NCBI GenBank assembly: GCA_002469545.1
Contig: DKMK01000095.1
Coordinates: forward strand, 8,557 to 18,808
DNA: 10,252 bases
Reading direction: 5' to 3'
From: Rhodobacterales bacterium UBA7416
Lineage (GTDB): Bacteria > Pseudomonadota > Alphaproteobacteria > Rhodobacterales > Rhodobacteraceae
Part shown: positions 1 to 6,138 of the stretch, one piece after another
How the letters are laid out: every line of letters begins with the position of its first letter
Position numbering within the stretch: the stretch's first letter is position 1
The notes under the pieces: model-generated
What the model was told of the DNA's origin: nothing
The model's input: only the letters and a program-made list of their open reading frames with translations
Databases searched by the model: none
Made by a program: the position numbers and the translations under genes

Positions 1-381
1 TTCCACTTCCGCGGATGCGGGTGCCAATTTAAACGCTGCCCAAAACAACGGTATTTGCAACGCCATGAAAACGCCACCGGCCGCAAACCCAATCATCAAT
101 GCACGTACCAACAACGCATTTGTTTCCGCGCGATCACCCGCCCCAATTGCCTGTGCTGTCAGGCCCGCCGTACCCATGCGTAAAAACCCAAAAATCCAAT
201 AAACCGCCGACAGAATAATCGCACCAATACCCACAGCTCCAATCGGTGCCGCCAATCCTAATTGTCCGACAACAGCTGTATCAACAGCCCCCAAAATAGG
301 AACAGTCGCATTCGACAACACAACAGGAACCGCAATATGCAGGACCCGTCTGTGCGTCAGTTCTGTTTGTGTCATGTTCAT
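1..381 (-). CDS. MATE-family (DinF-like) multidrug/cation efflux transporter, N-terminal part
   Basis: The 5' 127 codons of a gene that continues beyond base 1. The MATE family are inner-membrane antiporters that export drugs or cationic compounds using H+ or Na+ gradients. The visible part has a short polar N-terminus, a first hydrophobic helix at about residues 13-35 containing the conserved P-x-L-G-x-V-D-T-A-V-V-G region, a second at about 44-67, then the loop R-M-G-T-A-G-L-T-A-Q-A-x-G-A-G-D (68-83) typical of DinF-type members, and a third helix starting near 92. The full family length is about 440 residues, so roughly 70 % lies outside the window. I chose the ATG at 381 because AGGA (389-392 on the complementary strand) sits 7 bases upstream; an in-frame ATG at 375 is the alternative. 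It is divergent from msrB and shares a 115-bp gap with it. The substrate cannot be told from the sequence. Confidence 0.9.
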   Translation of the reverse strand, partial: MNMTQTELTHRRVLHIAVPVVLSNATVPILGAVDTAVVGQLGLAAPIGAVGIGAIILSAVYWIFGFLRMGTAGLTAQAIGAGDRAETNALLVRALMIGFAAGGVFMALQIPLFWAAFKLAPASAEVE

Positions 382-496
382 AATTCTGTCCTATCGCGCA
401 CCTTCACCATTTGCACATGTAAACTTTGGTAACAGCTCTTTGATTTCCTATTTCAATCATAATCATGCAAAACCGCCGAAACAAACAGGAGCATCC
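382..496. promoter_or_regulatory. Divergent intergenic region between the MATE gene and msrB
   Basis: This 115-bp gap must hold the promoters of two divergent genes. On the plus strand CATAAT (458-463) matches a -10 hexamer at five of six positions, but no good -35 lies 16-18 bases upstream (CTCTTT at 436-441 is poor). AGGAG (487-491), five bases before the ATG at 497, is a strong ribosome binding site for msrB. On the minus strand TTGAAA (456-451) could be a -35 for the MATE gene, but the matching -10 is weak. I see no convincing operator. Confidence 0.4.
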
Positions 497-952
497 ATGA
501 AACGTCGTCATTTTATCGCCACCGCCGCCGCAATTTTATTGCCGCAAACGGTTTGGGCCGCTGAATTTGAAATCACGCGCACAGACGCGGAATGGCGCGC
601 CCTGCTCAGCAAACAAGCATACAATATCATGCGCCACGAAGCGACTGAACGCGCTGGCAGCAGCCCCTTAGATAAAAACTATGCCGATGGTACTTATGTT
701 TGCCGTGGTTGTGACCTACCCTTGTATCCTTCCCAAACAAAATACGATTCAGGCACTGGCTGGCCCAGCTTTTACAAAAGCTTGCCCAACGCAATTGGCA
801 CCAAACGCGACCGTGGATTGCTGTTCGTACGCACCGAAGTCCATTGCCGCCGCTGCGGAAGCCATTTGGGTCACATTTTCAACGATGGGCCAAAACCAAC
901 CGGAAAACGCCACTGCTTAAACGGTGTCAGCCTAAAATTTGTCCCAACGTAA
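497..952 (+). CDS. msrB: Peptide-methionine (R)-S-oxide reductase MsrB, with Tat-like export signal
   Basis: Reduces the R epimer of methionine sulfoxide in oxidised proteins. 151 residues. The start at 497 is preferred over an upstream ATG at 374 because AGGAG lies five bases before it and it gives a clean signal sequence. The N-terminus carries K-R-R-H-F-I (2-7), close to the twin-arginine consensus, then a hydrophobic stretch and a likely cleavage near W-A-A (20-22), so a periplasmic product is inferred. The MsrB domain has two zinc-binding CxxC pairs (C69/C72 and C117/C120), the T-G-W-P-S-F signature (87-92), G-S-H-L-G-H-I-F (121-128) and the catalytic cysteine in R-H-C-L-N-G (C140). The place where many MsrBs carry the resolving cysteine (S-G-C-G-W-P) holds threonine (T87), and no other free cysteine remains. 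mntX follows after 68 bases on the same strand, but a regulator box lies between, so the two probably have separate promoters. Confidence 0.95.
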   Translation: MKRRHFIATAAAILLPQTVWAAEFEITRTDAEWRALLSKQAYNIMRHEATERAGSSPLDKNYADGTYVCRGCDLPLYPSQTKYDSGTGWPSFYKSLPNAIGTKRDRGLLFVRTEVHCRRCGSHLGHIFNDGPKPTGKRHCLNGVSLKFVPT

Positions 953-986
953 CGAAGGCTAAACAAAACATGATATCGTTTCTAGT

Positions 987-1007
987 TGCGAATGGTTCTC
1001 ATTTGCA
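987..1007. promoter_or_regulatory. Putative Mur/Fur-family operator (manganese-responsive box) upstream of mntX
   Basis: A 21-bp imperfect palindrome reading TGCGAATG-GTTCT-CATTTGCA: eight-base arms with seven of eight complementary pairs around a five-base spacer. Its core AATGNNNNTCATT resembles the classical Fur box. Alphaproteobacterial Mur (a manganese-sensing Fur homologue) is known to bind related TGC-N-AAT...ATT-N-GCA sequences. The box ends 13 bases before the mntX ATG, where a bound repressor would block RNA polymerase or early elongation. That it binds Mur is inferred from resemblance and from the manganese role of the downstream gene. I cannot assign a reliable -10/-35 pair nearby; TGATAT at 971-976 is a possible -10. 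Confidence 0.65.
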
Positions 1008-1020
1008 TTAAGCAGTCAAC

Positions 1021-2181
1021 ATGACATTCACTGACATCAAAAATACCGCTCAAAATGTTGATCATTATTTGGGTCACATGACGGGGCCATTCCGCACAAA
1101 ACGCGTATTTTTGATACTGTTGCTGTTCGTTCTTGCCGCCGCTCCTGGCACATTGGGCGACGCAACGCGCACAGCCCTCGAAGACGCCTATGTCGGTGTT
1201 TCCGTTTTTGTCGCAATGACCTTGGCTCTATTTTACGGCGCTGAAAAACTCCTTGGGTTTAACATCGGGAACGTTTTTCGCCGCGCACCATGGGCGCAGG
1301 TACCTCTTGCATCACTAATGGGCGCAATGCCCGGTTGTGGTGGCGCCGTGATCGTGGTGGCCGCATATTCCTCAGGATCTGTCAGCATGGGCGCTGTCGT
1401 TGCTACGTTAACCGCAACGATGGGTGACGCCGCATTCTTGTTAATCGCCAAACGTCCTGACGTGGCAATTATTTTGTTACCCGTATCATTTTGTGTCGGC
1501 ATTATTTCAGGTTATATCGTTGATATATTTGATAAAAACAAATATGAATCCAGCGGCTCAATGCTCACAGTTCCCATCATCAATGTCACAAAACCCCGCC
1601 ATCTGGCTTATTTGACATATGGTATCTTGATTATTCCAGGCCTATTTTTGGGCATCTCGGGTCTTATGCAAATTGAATTTAGCGGCACAATCGCCAACCT
1701 GTCCATGATCCTGTCCTTGGTCGGGATTTTCACGGGCATGCTGATCTGGTCCGCGTCCCCCGTAAAGGCGATGACCAACCCCGCCAATAACCCACTGCCC
1801 CGCATGGTCGAAGAAACCAGCTTCATCACAGCTTGGGTCATTTTGGCATTTCTATTATTCGAATACCTAACTGCGTTCGCGGGCCTTGACCTACAGGCAT
1901 TATTTTCCACCGTTGGCGTTGCCCTGCCCCTCGTTGCGATCCTAATCGGTTTTATCCCCGGTTGCGGCCCCCAGGTTTTGGTCACAACATTCTACATCAA
2001 TGGGCTAATCCCGTTCAGCGCCCTACTCGGGAATGCCATCGCGAATGACGGCGACGCCTTATTCCCTGCCATCGCCTTGAACCCCAAAGTTGCCTTTCTA
2101 GCGACGATCTACAGCGCAATTCCAGCGTTCATTGTGTCTTATGGGTTCTACTTTCTTGCACCAAACTACTTGACGCACTAA
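1021..2181 (+). CDS. mntX: MntX-type manganese transporter (polytopic inner-membrane protein)
   Basis: A 386-residue membrane protein of the family annotated as putative manganese transporter or 10-TM heavy-metal permease (ArsP_2-like). Hydrophobic segments are seen at about residues 28-43, 56-73, 94-116, 120-142, 147-169, 196-215, 223-245, 267-288, 297-312, 319-340 and 356-380. Two related motif blocks show an internal duplication: P-G-C-G-G-A (104-109) with G-D-A-A-F (135-139), and P-G-C-G-P-Q (313-318) with G-D-A-L-F (344-348). Cysteine and aspartate at matching places are plausible metal ligands. In marine Roseobacters that lack the SitABCD importer, MntX is known to import Mn2+ and to be repressed by Mur. 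The Mur-like box at 987-1007 fits that role. The ATG has only a weak ribosome binding site. A related heavy-metal exporter is the main alternative. The MerR gene begins 44 bases downstream. Confidence 0.8.
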   Translation: MTFTDIKNTAQNVDHYLGHMTGPFRTKRVFLILLLFVLAAAPGTLGDATRTALEDAYVGVSVFVAMTLALFYGAEKLLGFNIGNVFRRAPWAQVPLASLMGAMPGCGGAVIVVAAYSSGSVSMGAVVATLTATMGDAAFLLIAKRPDVAIILLPVSFCVGIISGYIVDIFDKNKYESSGSMLTVPIINVTKPRHLAYLTYGILIIPGLFLGISGLMQIEFSGTIANLSMILSLVGIFTGMLIWSASPVKAMTNPANNPLPRMVEETSFITAWVILAFLLFEYLTAFAGLDLQALFSTVGVALPLVAILIGFIPGCGPQVLVTTFYINGLIPFSALLGNAIANDGDALFPAIALNPKVAFLATIYSAIPAFIVSYGFYFLAPNYLTH

Positions 2182-2225
2182 CAATTCTGTGGCCTTTCAA
2201 AGACAAACATAACTAGGGAACCGTT

Positions 2226-2612
2226 ATGACAGTCAGTAAACTAACGCTCAAAGAGATGTGCGAAGAATTCGACGTAACGCCGCGAACCCTTCGCTACTAT
2301 GAATATATCGAACTGCTTATCCCCGAAAAACAAGGTCGCAAACGACTGTACGGACACAAAGAAAAAGTGCGCCTCACCTTGATTAAACGTGGTCGCCGGT
2401 TTGGATTTACACTCGAAGAAATCCGCCAGTGGCTGGAAATGTACGATCGAAAAGACCGCAACCAAGTTCAATTGGAATCTTGGATCGACGGCGCCACAAA
2501 ACAAGCAAAAGAGCTGGAAGACCGCAAAGCAGACATTCAAGCCGCGCTTGATGATATGCAAGAATTGCGCGACGGCGCACAACGTGAATTAGATGCTCTT
2601 AAAAAATCCTAA
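2226..2612 (+). CDS. MerR-family transcriptional regulator
   Basis: A 128-residue DNA-binding protein. The N-terminal winged helix-turn-helix is clear: L-x-E-M-C-E-E-F-D-V-T-P-R-T-L-R-Y-Y-E (8-26), the R-K-R-L-Y-G wing (38-43), and R-F-G-F-T-L-E-E-I-R (58-67) typical of the second helix pair. Residues about 80-125 are rich in Glu, Lys and Gln and should form the antiparallel dimerisation coiled coil. The C-terminus ends there, so there is no separate effector domain. The only cysteine is C12 in the HTH, so it lacks the metal-binding cysteines of MerR, CueR or SoxR and an organic ligand or partner signal is more likely. AGGGA (2215-2219), six bases before the ATG, supports the start. TTGACG (2170-2175), at the end of mntX, could serve as a -35 element, but I see no matching -10. 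Target genes are unknown; it may read through from mntX. Confidence 0.88.
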   Translation: MTVSKLTLKEMCEEFDVTPRTLRYYEYIELLIPEKQGRKRLYGHKEKVRLTLIKRGRRFGFTLEEIRQWLEMYDRKDRNQVQLESWIDGATKQAKELEDRKADIQAALDDMQELRDGAQRELDALKKS

Positions 2613-2660
2613 TTCCGCATCCACGAAATCCGCTTGGAAAATCCACTTAAAAACGCCATA

Positions 2661-2675
2661 GTCATTGAAAATGAC
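2661..2675. repeat. Perfect 6-bp inverted repeat with 3-base centre
   Basis: GTCATT-GAA-AATGAC lies in the 83-bp gap after the MerR gene, 20 bases before the ATG at 2696. No T-run follows, so it is not a standard intrinsic terminator. It could be a small hairpin in the leader or a protein-binding site, or chance. The rest of 2613-2695 holds nothing else I can name; the ribosome binding site of the next gene is weak (AGG just upstream of the ATG). Confidence 0.3.
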
Positions 2676-2695
2676 CCAGAACGGGCGAACAGGCG

Positions 2696-3697
2696 ATGAC
2701 AGCAATCAAAGAATTCGAACGGTTAGAATCCCTCGGCCTCTGGCGCGAGTCTGCCCATGCGCAACGCAAAGAAGTCGTCATTTCCTTTGGGGATTCCACT
2801 CTCGTACTCAGCGATATTAACAACCGTCCCCTTACACATTGGTCATTGGCTGCAATCAAACATGGGGGTTCTGGCGAAAACGGTACACTGTTCACCGTCG
2901 ATGAGTTGGCCGAAGAAACATTAGAAATTGACGATCCCACGATGATCGCCGCCATCGCCAAAATCCGCGCCGAAATCGATGCACGTCGCCCCCACCCCGG
3001 TCGACTACGCTGGTTTCTTGGCGCATTCGTCCTGATTGCATTTGTTGCCTTCAGCGTGTTTTGGTTGCCAAACGCTTTGACGCGGTACGCCGCAGGCATC
3101 TTACCAGATTCCAAAGCCATAGAAATTGGCGACGACCTGCTAAAATCCATCCGTAAAACCACCGGTTCAGCCTGTTCCACGCCCGCAGGCGAACGTGCCT
3201 TACGACGCCTCGAAGACCGCGCCATTGGCGCCCCGTCAAACCGCATTCGCATTATCTCTATGGGTAGCCGCCCAAGCTTGCACTTACCTGGCGGAAATAT
3301 CCTGTTAAACCATCGCTTAGCCACGCAATCAGATGACATCACCTTGATGGCAGGATACGCAATCATGGAACGCGCCGCCCAAGACGAAAACCCACCTCTG
3401 CTGGCATTATTCAAATCTCTTGGCATTCGCAAAACGCTCAGCTTCTTAGGAACCGGCACCATCGAAACGGCCGACCTCGAAGAATTCGCCGACAGCCGTT
3501 TGTTTGGCCCCTATGCCCACCCCAAAACCCAAACCATGCTGGATCTGTTCACAGCGGCACAAATCCCCAGAACCAGCTTTGCAATACATGCAAAACGCCC
3601 CGATCTGTTGGAAACACCCGACTTGCAACCAGAAGAATATGAACCAATCTTAAATGACAACGATTGGATCAACCTACAGGAAATCTGTTCAACTTAG
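2696..3697 (+). CDS. Membrane-anchored protein of unknown function with a degenerate M48-peptidase-like core
   Basis: 333 residues, function not recognised. Residues 1-100 form a soluble, beta-rich N-terminal part (V-V-I-S-F-G-D-S-T-L-V-L at 27-38, L-T-H-W-S-L at 46-51). A basic stretch P-H-P-G-R-L-R (99-105) precedes one strong transmembrane helix at about 106-125, so the N-terminus is probably cytoplasmic and the C-terminal 200 residues periplasmic. That part holds S-L-H-L-P-G-G-N-I-L-L-N (194-205), which resembles the strand before the catalytic helix in M48 metalloproteases. Where HExxH is expected it has A-G-Y-A-I-M-E-R-A (219-227), with no histidine pair. If the relationship is real this is a pseudoenzyme. 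Two cysteines (C160, C331) could form a disulfide in the periplasm. I recall similar unannotated proteins in other Rhodobacteraceae, so it is probably a conserved gene. It converges on lolD with overlapping stop codons. Confidence 0.8.
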   Translation: MTAIKEFERLESLGLWRESAHAQRKEVVISFGDSTLVLSDINNRPLTHWSLAAIKHGGSGENGTLFTVDELAEETLEIDDPTMIAAIAKIRAEIDARRPHPGRLRWFLGAFVLIAFVAFSVFWLPNALTRYAAGILPDSKAIEIGDDLLKSIRKTTGSACSTPAGERALRRLEDRAIGAPSNRIRIISMGSRPSLHLPGGNILLNHRLATQSDDITLMAGYAIMERAAQDENPPLLALFKSLGIRKTLSFLGTGTIETADLEEFADSRLFGPYAHPKTQTMLDLFTAAQIPRTSFAIHAKRPDLLETPDLQPEEYEPILNDNDWINLQEICST

Positions 3698-4374
3698 ACC
3701 GGAACGATTTTGCCCTGACGCAATGCCACTTGGCGATCCATACGATGCGCCAACTCGTGGTTGTGCGTCGCAATCACCGCCGACATGCCCGTCTCTCGCA
3801 CTAACTGCATCAAAGCCTCAAAAACACGATCCGCCGTGTCAGGGTCCAAATTTCCAGTTGGCTCGTCGGCCAATAACAACTTGGGTCCATTCGCCATTGC
3901 ACGGCAAAACGCAACGCGTTGCTGTTCACCGCCAGACAATTCGCCGGGCCGATGTTTAGCGCGGTCTTTTAATCCAACCCATTCCAACAACTCTTGCGCA
4001 CGACGCTCAGACATCGATGCATTCAACCCATTCGCCATTTGGGGCAACATCAAGTTTTCAACAGCCGTAAACTCCGGCAGCAAGTGGTGAAACTGGTACA
4101 CAAATCCAATATCTTGGCGACGGGTTTTTGTACGTTTCGCATCCGACAAATTCGTATGGTCCACACCGTCAATAACGATCTGCCCAGCATCAGGCGTATC
4201 CAGCAAACCCGCGATATGTAAAAACGTCGACTTGCCCGCGCCAGATGGTGCAATCAACCCAACAACCTCACCCTTGGCAATTTCGAAATTCACGCCTTCC
4301 AACACGGAAACCGCATTCGGCTTACCATGGTTATACGCCTTGGAAACACCCGACAGGGATAAAACACTACTCAT
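3694..4374 (-). CDS. lolD: Lipoprotein-releasing system ATP-binding protein LolD
   Basis: The ATPase of the LolCDE-type complex, which extracts lipoproteins from the inner membrane and hands them to LolA. 226 residues, full length for the family. Motifs in order: Walker A A-P-S-G-A-G-K-S-T (42-50), Q-loop in F-V-Y-Q-F-H-H-L-L-P-E-F (91-102), ABC signature L-S-G-G-E-Q-Q-R-V-A (146-155), Walker B L-L-L-A-D-E-P-T-G-N-L-D (166-177) and H-loop histidine H204. The FHHLLPEF segment and the GNLD ending distinguish LolD from related MacB/FtsE ATPases. The first glycine of the GxxxxGKST loop is alanine, which I believe is usual in alphaproteobacterial LolD. The ATG overlaps the end of the permease gene by 8 bases and has no strong ribosome binding site of its own, so translational coupling is likely. 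Last gene of the leftward cluster. Confidence 0.95.
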   Translation of the reverse strand: MSSVLSLSGVSKAYNHGKPNAVSVLEGVNFEIAKGEVVGLIAPSGAGKSTFLHIAGLLDTPDAGQIVIDGVDHTNLSDAKRTKTRRQDIGFVYQFHHLLPEFTAVENLMLPQMANGLNASMSERRAQELLEWVGLKDRAKHRPGELSGGEQQRVAFCRAMANGPKLLLADEPTGNLDPDTADRVFEALMQLVRETGMSAVIATHNHELAHRMDRQVALRQGKIVPV

Positions 4375-5650
4375 AACGCAACGCCTCGACTGGGTTCATG
4401 CGGGCCGCGCGTCGTGCAGGGAAATATGTAATAAAAAACGTCAAGCCCAACGATAATGAACAGGCCTTGGCAACGTCCTGCCAACGTAACTCCGCTGGCA
4501 AATTCGATAACAAATATTTCTGCGGGTCCCAAATTCCACCGCCAGCCAGATAATTCACTGTGTTAAATATCGGGTTCAGATAAATCACAAATAAACACCC
4601 CATCACCACACCGATCACAGTGCCAGCAATTCCAATCGCCGCACCACACATAAAGAATATCCGCAACACAGACCCTTCGGACAATCCCATAGTGCGCAAA
4701 ATTCCAATGTCGCGTCCTTTGTTTTTCACCAACATGATCAACCCCGAAACAATGTTCATCGTCGCCACTAAAACCAAAATGGATAACAAGATAAACATCA
4801 CATTATCTTCCATTTTCAGCGCGCTCAAAAATCCACCATTTGCATCGCGCCACGTCCAGATCAAACCCCGATCAGGCACCGCCTCGATCAATGGAATTGT
4901 TAAATCCCCGACCGAGTCTGGATCAGCCACCATCACTTCAAACTCGTCCACCACGCCTTCGCGGTTGAAATAGATTTGCGCCTCACTCAACGGCATATAG
5001 ATGCGCGTACTGTCGATATCGTACCGACCCACTTCGAATACATAAACCACATCAAACCCACTGATACGCGGGCTCGTGCCAAATGCGGTTTTCACCCCAT
5101 CTGGTGAAATCAACGTAATCACATCGCCAACACGCAGTCCAAGTTCGCGCGCGATACCCGATCCAATGGCAACACCATTGTCAAAATCCTCGATTGACCC
5201 GAACGCATCCTTCGGATTGGCCACCAACGGCAATGTTTTAAGATCTGCCAATGTTTCACCAAAAACCTGCACACCCGTATTCTGACCATTTGCATTGGCC
5301 ATAACTTGGCCCTTAACAATCGGTGCCACACGGATAACACCGTCCACAGCGGCAATTCGTTCACGCGCAACCTCGTAGTCAGCAAATCCGTTTACTGTGA
5401 ATCCCTCGTCATCAATGCGTGGCGTGGTGTAAACACTGGCATGCGCGTTCGCGCCCAAAATCGTATTTACGAATTCCGTACGAAACCCCGATCTGACCGC
5501 CAACGTGGCGATCAATGCAAACACCGCCAACGCAATGCCGATCAACGAAATCCAAGTCATCACTGACACGCCACCATCGGATCGTTTGGATCGCAAATAG
5601 CGCCACGCAATCATGCGCTCGAATTTGCTAAAAGGCTTGGTATTGTTCAT
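4367..5650 (-). CDS. lolC: Lipoprotein-releasing ABC transporter permease, LolC/LolE family
   Basis: Membrane subunit of the lipoprotein release complex. 427 residues, the normal length. Topology is the LolC/E pattern: cytoplasmic start (F-E-R-M-I-A-W-R-Y-L-R, 10-20), TM1 at about 30-52, a large periplasmic domain (about 55-280), then three helices at 284-308, 332-357 and 394-412. Between TM2 and TM3 lies the coupling-helix region K-N-K-G-R-D-I-G-I-L-R-T-M-G (309-322) that contacts LolD, and the C-terminus P-A-R-R-A-A-R-M-N-P-V-E-A-L-R-Y (411-426) is family-typical. Only one permease gene is present here. In species with one permease it is thought to form a homodimer (LolF arrangement), so LolC versus LolE is a naming choice. 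The start codon overlaps the DUF2937 stop as ATGA, and its stop lies 8 bases inside lolD. Confidence 0.93.
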   Translation of the reverse strand: MNNTKPFSKFERMIAWRYLRSKRSDGGVSVMTWISLIGIALAVFALIATLAVRSGFRTEFVNTILGANAHASVYTTPRIDDEGFTVNGFADYEVARERIAAVDGVIRVAPIVKGQVMANANGQNTGVQVFGETLADLKTLPLVANPKDAFGSIEDFDNGVAIGSGIARELGLRVGDVITLISPDGVKTAFGTSPRISGFDVVYVFEVGRYDIDSTRIYMPLSEAQIYFNREGVVDEFEVMVADPDSVGDLTIPLIEAVPDRGLIWTWRDANGGFLSALKMEDNVMFILLSILVLVATMNIVSGLIMLVKNKGRDIGILRTMGLSEGSVLRIFFMCGAAIGIAGTVIGVVMGCLFVIYLNPIFNTVNYLAGGGIWDPQKYLLSNLPAELRWQDVAKACSLSLGLTFFITYFPARRAARMNPVEALRYE

Positions 5651-6135
5651 GCTTGTTGTTTCTTTCGTCTGCGTACAACACGGCCCGTTCCAGAAATGGC
5701 CCCATAGCCAAAAATGTAACCGCCAAATAACAACACCATCGCATCAATACTCAATGGAATTGCAGGCTGAAAATCTGCATATGCGTTTTTGGTAATCTGC
5801 GGATCACCAAAGCGGCGCACATAAACCAATCGTTCATATGCACCAGCATCTTTCAATAAATCATAGCTTTCGTTCAAATATGTATAACGCGCAATCGTGC
5901 GGCTCATGTCATCGCCGCGTCGGCGTAAAAACTCATTACCAACGCTCATGCTGGATAACGCCGTTTCACGTGTACTGCCGGTCGCCTGCGCTGATGTATC
6001 AAAATCGCTCACAACTGTTTGCAACTCATCAACAGCACCACCCAAACGTTGAACATATTGTTGGGAATACTCAGGGAATTGAGACAGCAAAACGCCCAAC
6101 CCAACACCACCTGTGATTTTCACCAACTTACCCAT
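5647..6135 (-). CDS. DUF2937-family membrane protein
   Basis: 162 residues. I recognise this as the DUF2937 family from the N-terminal G-L-G-V-L-L-S-Q-F-P-E-Y-S-Q-Q-Y (12-27) followed by V-Q-R-L-G-G-A-V-D-E-L (28-38); no function is known to me. A first hydrophobic segment (about 6-20) and a second at about 128-149 flank a mostly helical, charged central region (30-125), which suggests two membrane anchors with a periplasmic middle; the C-terminus R-V-V-R-R-R-K-K (152-159) is basic and probably cytoplasmic. The gene starts 3 bases after the proS stop and ends overlapping lolC by 4 bases, so it is translated as part of the lipoprotein-release operon. That is suggestive of an envelope role but not proof. 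Confidence 0.85.
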   Translation of the reverse strand: MGKLVKITGGVGLGVLLSQFPEYSQQYVQRLGGAVDELQTVVSDFDTSAQATGSTRETALSSMSVGNEFLRRRGDDMSRTIARYTYLNESYDLLKDAGAYERLVYVRRFGDPQITKNAYADFQPAIPLSIDAMVLLFGGYIFGYGAISGTGRVVRRRKKQQA

Positions 6136-6138
6136 ACA

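Noticed and set aside
395..415. Second Mur-like box between the MATE gene and msrB
   Set aside because: CATTTGCA at 408-415 matches one half of the mntX box, but the other half matches at only four of eight positions. The same octamer also occurs inside lolC by chance.
441..459. TGATT...AATCA inverted repeat upstream of msrB
   Set aside because: Arms of only five AT-rich bases with a nine-base spacer; expected by chance.
374..496. Longer msrB reading frame starting at 374
   Set aside because: The added 41 residues are not MsrB-like, overlap the MATE start region, and would hide a clear ribosome binding site and twin-arginine signal at the 497 start.
5306..5566. Plus-strand open frames inside the lolC, proS, ppx and ppk genes
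   Set aside because: They lie antisense to well-conserved coding regions, show no family motifs, and are explained by the base composition of the real genes.
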